Assembly (NCBI GenBank): GCA_963792785.1
Contig: CAWBXO010000001.1
Span: 806,001-870,000 of the forward strand
DNA length: 64,000 nt
From: CAWIMX01 sp963792785
Lineage (GTDB): Bacteria; Acidobacteriota; Vicinamibacteria; Vicinamibacterales; CAVVIG01
Reading direction: 5' to 3'
Positions 62,089 to 64,000 of the stretch are shown piece by piece. The position numbers were made by a program, and so were the translations under genes. The notes under the pieces were generated by a model. It was not told where the DNA came from, made no database searches, and saw only the letters and a program-made list of their open reading frames with translations. The first letter of the stretch is position 1. Every line of letters begins with the position of its first letter.

Positions 62089-62715
62089 TCACTGGCCGGC
62101 CTTCCCCGTCCACGGCGGATAGAGTTCGTTCTCGAAGCCCAGCCCGGCCAGAATCTTCCCGGCCATGAAGTCGGCGAGGTCGTCGAGGGTCTTCGGCATC
62201 TGGTAGAACGCCGGCATCGCGGGCAGGATCATCGCGCCGGCTTCGGCGCACAGGACCATGTTGCGCAGCTGCGGCAGGCTCATCGGCGTCTCGCGCGGCA
62301 CGATCACCAGGCGGCGCTTTTCTTTCAACATGACGTCGGCGGCGCGCTCGACGAGGTTGCGCGACAGGCCGTTGGCGACGCCGGCCAGCGTCTTCATCGA
62401 GCACGGCACGATCGCCATCCCGCTGCATCCGTGGCTGCCGCTCGCAATCGTCGCGCCCAGATCGCGGTTGCTGTGCACGGTGATCGAGCCGGCCTCGACC
62501 TCCTGGCCATAGCGCGACGCGAGGAACGGCATCAGCCGATCGACCGACGCCTCGTCGCCCAGCTCGTCGCGCAGCAGGCGGCGGCCGTAGTCCGACACGA
62601 CGAGTTCCACGTGCAGGCCCCGAGCGGTGAGCGCCGCCAGCGTGCGCACGGCGTAAATCGCGCCGCTCGCGCCCGTGACGGCGATGGCGACCGACGGCTG
62701 CCGCTCACTCGGCAT
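62089..62715 (-). CDS. ubiX: Flavin prenyltransferase (UbiX family)
   Basis: Makes prenylated FMN, the cofactor of UbiD-type decarboxylases, including the menaquinone enzyme MqnL. 208 residues: VAIAVTGASGAIYAVRTLAA (FMN motif), DLGATIASGSHGCSGMAIVP, CSMKTLAGVANGLSRNLVER, RRLVIVPRETPMSLPQLRNM and PAMPAFYQMPKTLDDLADFM. Start ATG 62715 overlaps the ubiA end by 11 bases. The frame is intact. Confidence 0.94.
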   Translation of the reverse strand: MPSERQPSVAIAVTGASGAIYAVRTLAALTARGLHVELVVSDYGRRLLRDELGDEASVDRLMPFLASRYGQEVEAGSITVHSNRDLGATIASGSHGCSGMAIVPCSMKTLAGVANGLSRNLVERAADVMLKEKRRLVIVPRETPMSLPQLRNMVLCAEAGAMILPAMPAFYQMPKTLDDLADFMAGKILAGLGFENELYPPWTGKAGQ

Positions 62716-63574
62716 AGATCGACACCGCCAGGACGACCAGATAGAGGATGCCGACGTAGCCGTTCAGGTCGAACGCCCGCTTCACCTGCGACAGATCGTC
62801 GGCGCGGACGAGCGACTGCTCGTAGACGAGCAGCATCGCGACCACGGCGACGCCCGCCGAGGTAGATGGCGCCGAGCGGCACGACGAAGCCGAGCAGCAG
62901 GAGCGCGCCCACGGCGAGCGACGTGCATGCAGCCGCGAGATCAGCGAGCGACCCGCGGACGCCGAACCGCACGGGAATCGACTGCAGCCCCTGCGCGCGA
63001 TCGAAGTCGAGATCCTGGCAGGCGTAGAGCACGTCGAACCCGCCGACCCACGCGCCGATCGCGAGGCCGAGCAGCCACGGCTCCCAGCCGCCGCGGCCGC
63101 CGACGGCAAGCCACCCGCCGACCGGCGCGACGGCCATCGCCAGGCCGAGGAACAACTGCGTCCACGTGGTGTAGCGCTTGGCGAGCGAATACCAGAAGAC
63201 GATCGCGAGCGCCACGGGCGACGAGCGCCAGGCAGAGCGTGCTGATCTGCGAGGCGCCGACCACGAACACGACCGACGCCACGGCGACGAACGCCACCGC
63301 CTCGCCGCGGCGCATCGCGCCGCGCGGCAGCTCGCGATTCGCGGTCCGGGGATTCAGCGCGTCGAAGCGCGCGTCGACCAGCCGGTTGAACCCCATGGCC
63401 GCGCTGCGCGCCGCCACCATGCAGACGACGAATCCAGCCGACGACCGGCCAGGTGAGGGGCACCCGCCGCGCCGCCAGCAGCGCGCCCGCCAGCGCGAAC
63501 GGCAGCGCGAACACGGAGTGGCTGAACCGGACGAACGAGAGATAGCGTGCGTCAGGCGGGTCATTCGCAGCCAT
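62705..63574 (-). CDS. UbiA-family prenyltransferase (probable MqnP), several frameshifts
   Basis: Membrane prenyltransferase attaching a polyprenyl chain to an aromatic acid. About 290 codons: RYLSFVRFSHSVFALPFALA, first Asp motif NRLVDARFDALNPRTANREL, second Asp motif in YACQDLDFDRAQGLQSIPVR, and C-terminal AFDLNGYVGILYLVVLAVSI. Hydrophobic throughout. Indels near 62857, 63218 and 63432. In the futalosine pathway the equivalent enzyme is MqnP; the neighbours support this reading, but a ubiquinone role (UbiA) cannot be excluded. Confidence 0.88.
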   Translation of the reverse strand: MAANDPPDARYLSFVRFSHSVFALPFALAGALLAARRVPLTWPVVGWIRRLHGGGAQRGHGVQPAGRRALRRAESPDRESRAAARRDAPRRGGGVRRRGVGRVRGRRLADQHALPGARRPWRSRSSSGIRSPSATPRGRSCSSAWRWPSRRSAGGLPSAAAAAGSRGCSASRSARGSAGSTCSTPARISTSIARRGCSRFPCGSASAGRSLISRLHARRSPWARSCCSASSCRSAPSTSAGVAVVAMLLVYEQSLVRADDLSQVKRAFDLNGYVGILYLVVLAVSIYAE

Positions 63575-64000
63575 CGAATCTGGTCGGGCGTCGACGCCCG
63601 CCTACCAGATATTCTTCCACATCGTCCGCATCCGGCGGCAGGGCGACCGCGATCAGGCGCGCGCGCCTTGCCCGGCTCGATCGTGCCGTATTCGGCGTCG
63701 AAGCCGAGCGCCTGCGCGCCGTCGATCGTCGCGCTGGCGAGCAGCCGGTCCGCGGGCACGTCCGGCGCGAGCGCGCGCATCGTGGCCAGCTCGGCGAACA
63801 CGTTGAGGTCGGGCGCGCTCGCCAGGCTGTCGGTCCCGACGGCGACGCTGCACGCCCGAACGCGTAGAAGTCGCTCGATCGGCGGCGCCCCGGCGCCGGT
63901 GTGGCCGTTGCTGCGCGGACAGGTCACGAGCGTGGTGCCGCGCGCCGCGAGCCGCGCCAGATCCTGCGGTCGTCATCTGCACGCCGTGGACCGCGAGCAC
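63561..64000 (-). CDS. Amidohydrolase-family protein, C-terminal part (possibly aminodeoxyfutalosine deaminase); runs off the right edge
   Basis: C-terminal 147 codons, beyond which the window ends. Reads LAVHGVQMTTQDLARLAARG-TTLVTCPRSNGHTGAG, then SVAVGTDSLASAPDLNVFAE (the metal-binding Asp region of TRZ/ATZ-like deaminases), VPADRLLASATIDGAQALGF and YGTIEPGKAA, ending VEEYLVGGRRRPTRFDG. Two indels (near 63968 and 63660) shift the frame. Its end overlaps the ubiA start by 14 bases. In this context it is a good candidate for MqnX, the aminodeoxyfutalosine deaminase, but family alone does not prove it. Confidence 0.75.

Overview
ORGANISM. The window is chromosomal DNA of a high-GC bacterium, most likely a soil or sediment Acidobacteriota, perhaps class Vicinamibacteria. 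This is inferred from gene content: BshC, PEGA-domain (pseudo)kinases, carboxypeptidase-regulatory-repeat secreted proteins, an Etf/FeS-quinone module, a futalosine-type menaquinone cluster and an rpmF-plsX-fab cluster. No rRNA is present to confirm it. There are no prophages, insertion sequences or CRISPR arrays.

LAYOUT. 1-3.2 kb: secreted and cupin proteins, then tRNA-Cys and tRNA-Gly (minus). 3.2-8.5 kb: a minus-strand run DUF1844-MBL hydrolase-ribF-orphan-cysS-yraN-galT-like. 8.6-12.4 kb: mazG (plus), a GxxExxY gene inside a long inverted repeat, comEC. 12.5-19.0 kb: pseudokinase-carA-carB (minus). 19.1-27.1 kb: bshC, xdhC-like, then the heat-shock operon hrcA-grpE-dnaJ-prmA behind a CIRCE operator, and a secreted repeat protein. 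27.1-35.8 kb: rsmE (minus), a Ser/Thr kinase, a four-helix-bundle gene inside a second long inverted repeat, ilvE, pilT, recX, alaS and a lytic transglycosylase. 35.8-38.3 kb: an ABC exporter pair. 38.3-42.6 kb: rpsT, then leuS-lptE-holA (minus). 42.6-45.3 kb: PEGA protein, HDAC-like hydrolase, DUF374 acyltransferase. 45.4-49.0 kb: etfB-etfA-membrane FeS quinone reductase. 49-54.2 kb: DUF177-rpmF-plsX-fabD-fabG-acpP-fabF. 54.3-56 kb: ECF sigma factor, probable anti-sigma and a secreted protein. 56-60.2 kb: five minus-strand genes joined by 4-base overlaps (tonB-like, a 26-residue membrane peptide, miaA, deoB, dgt). 60.2-61.2 kb: a large tandem/inverted repeat. 61.2-64 kb: amidohydrolase-ubiA-ubiX-ubiE, probably menaquinone synthesis.

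HOW IT WORKS TOGETHER. Most genes are housekeeping: translation, fatty-acid and nucleotide synthesis, stress response. Two modules meet at quinones: EtfAB with a membrane FeS protein should feed beta-oxidation electrons into menaquinone, and the right-hand cluster supplies late menaquinone enzymes.

WHAT STANDS OUT. Most of the larger gaps between genes carry one of about a dozen short-unit repeat families, usually as two facing arms forming a palindrome. Two of these palindromes hold one small gene each in their loop (GxxExxY and four-helix-bundle families), while empty copies of the same palindromes lie elsewhere in the window. Several families have been absorbed in frame into protein-coding sequence. 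Separately, many essential genes are broken by single-base indels clustered in 12.5-16.9, 32.5-34, 41-42, 45.4-53.3 and 63-64 kb. I treat these as sequence errors, not pseudogenes, and annotate through them.
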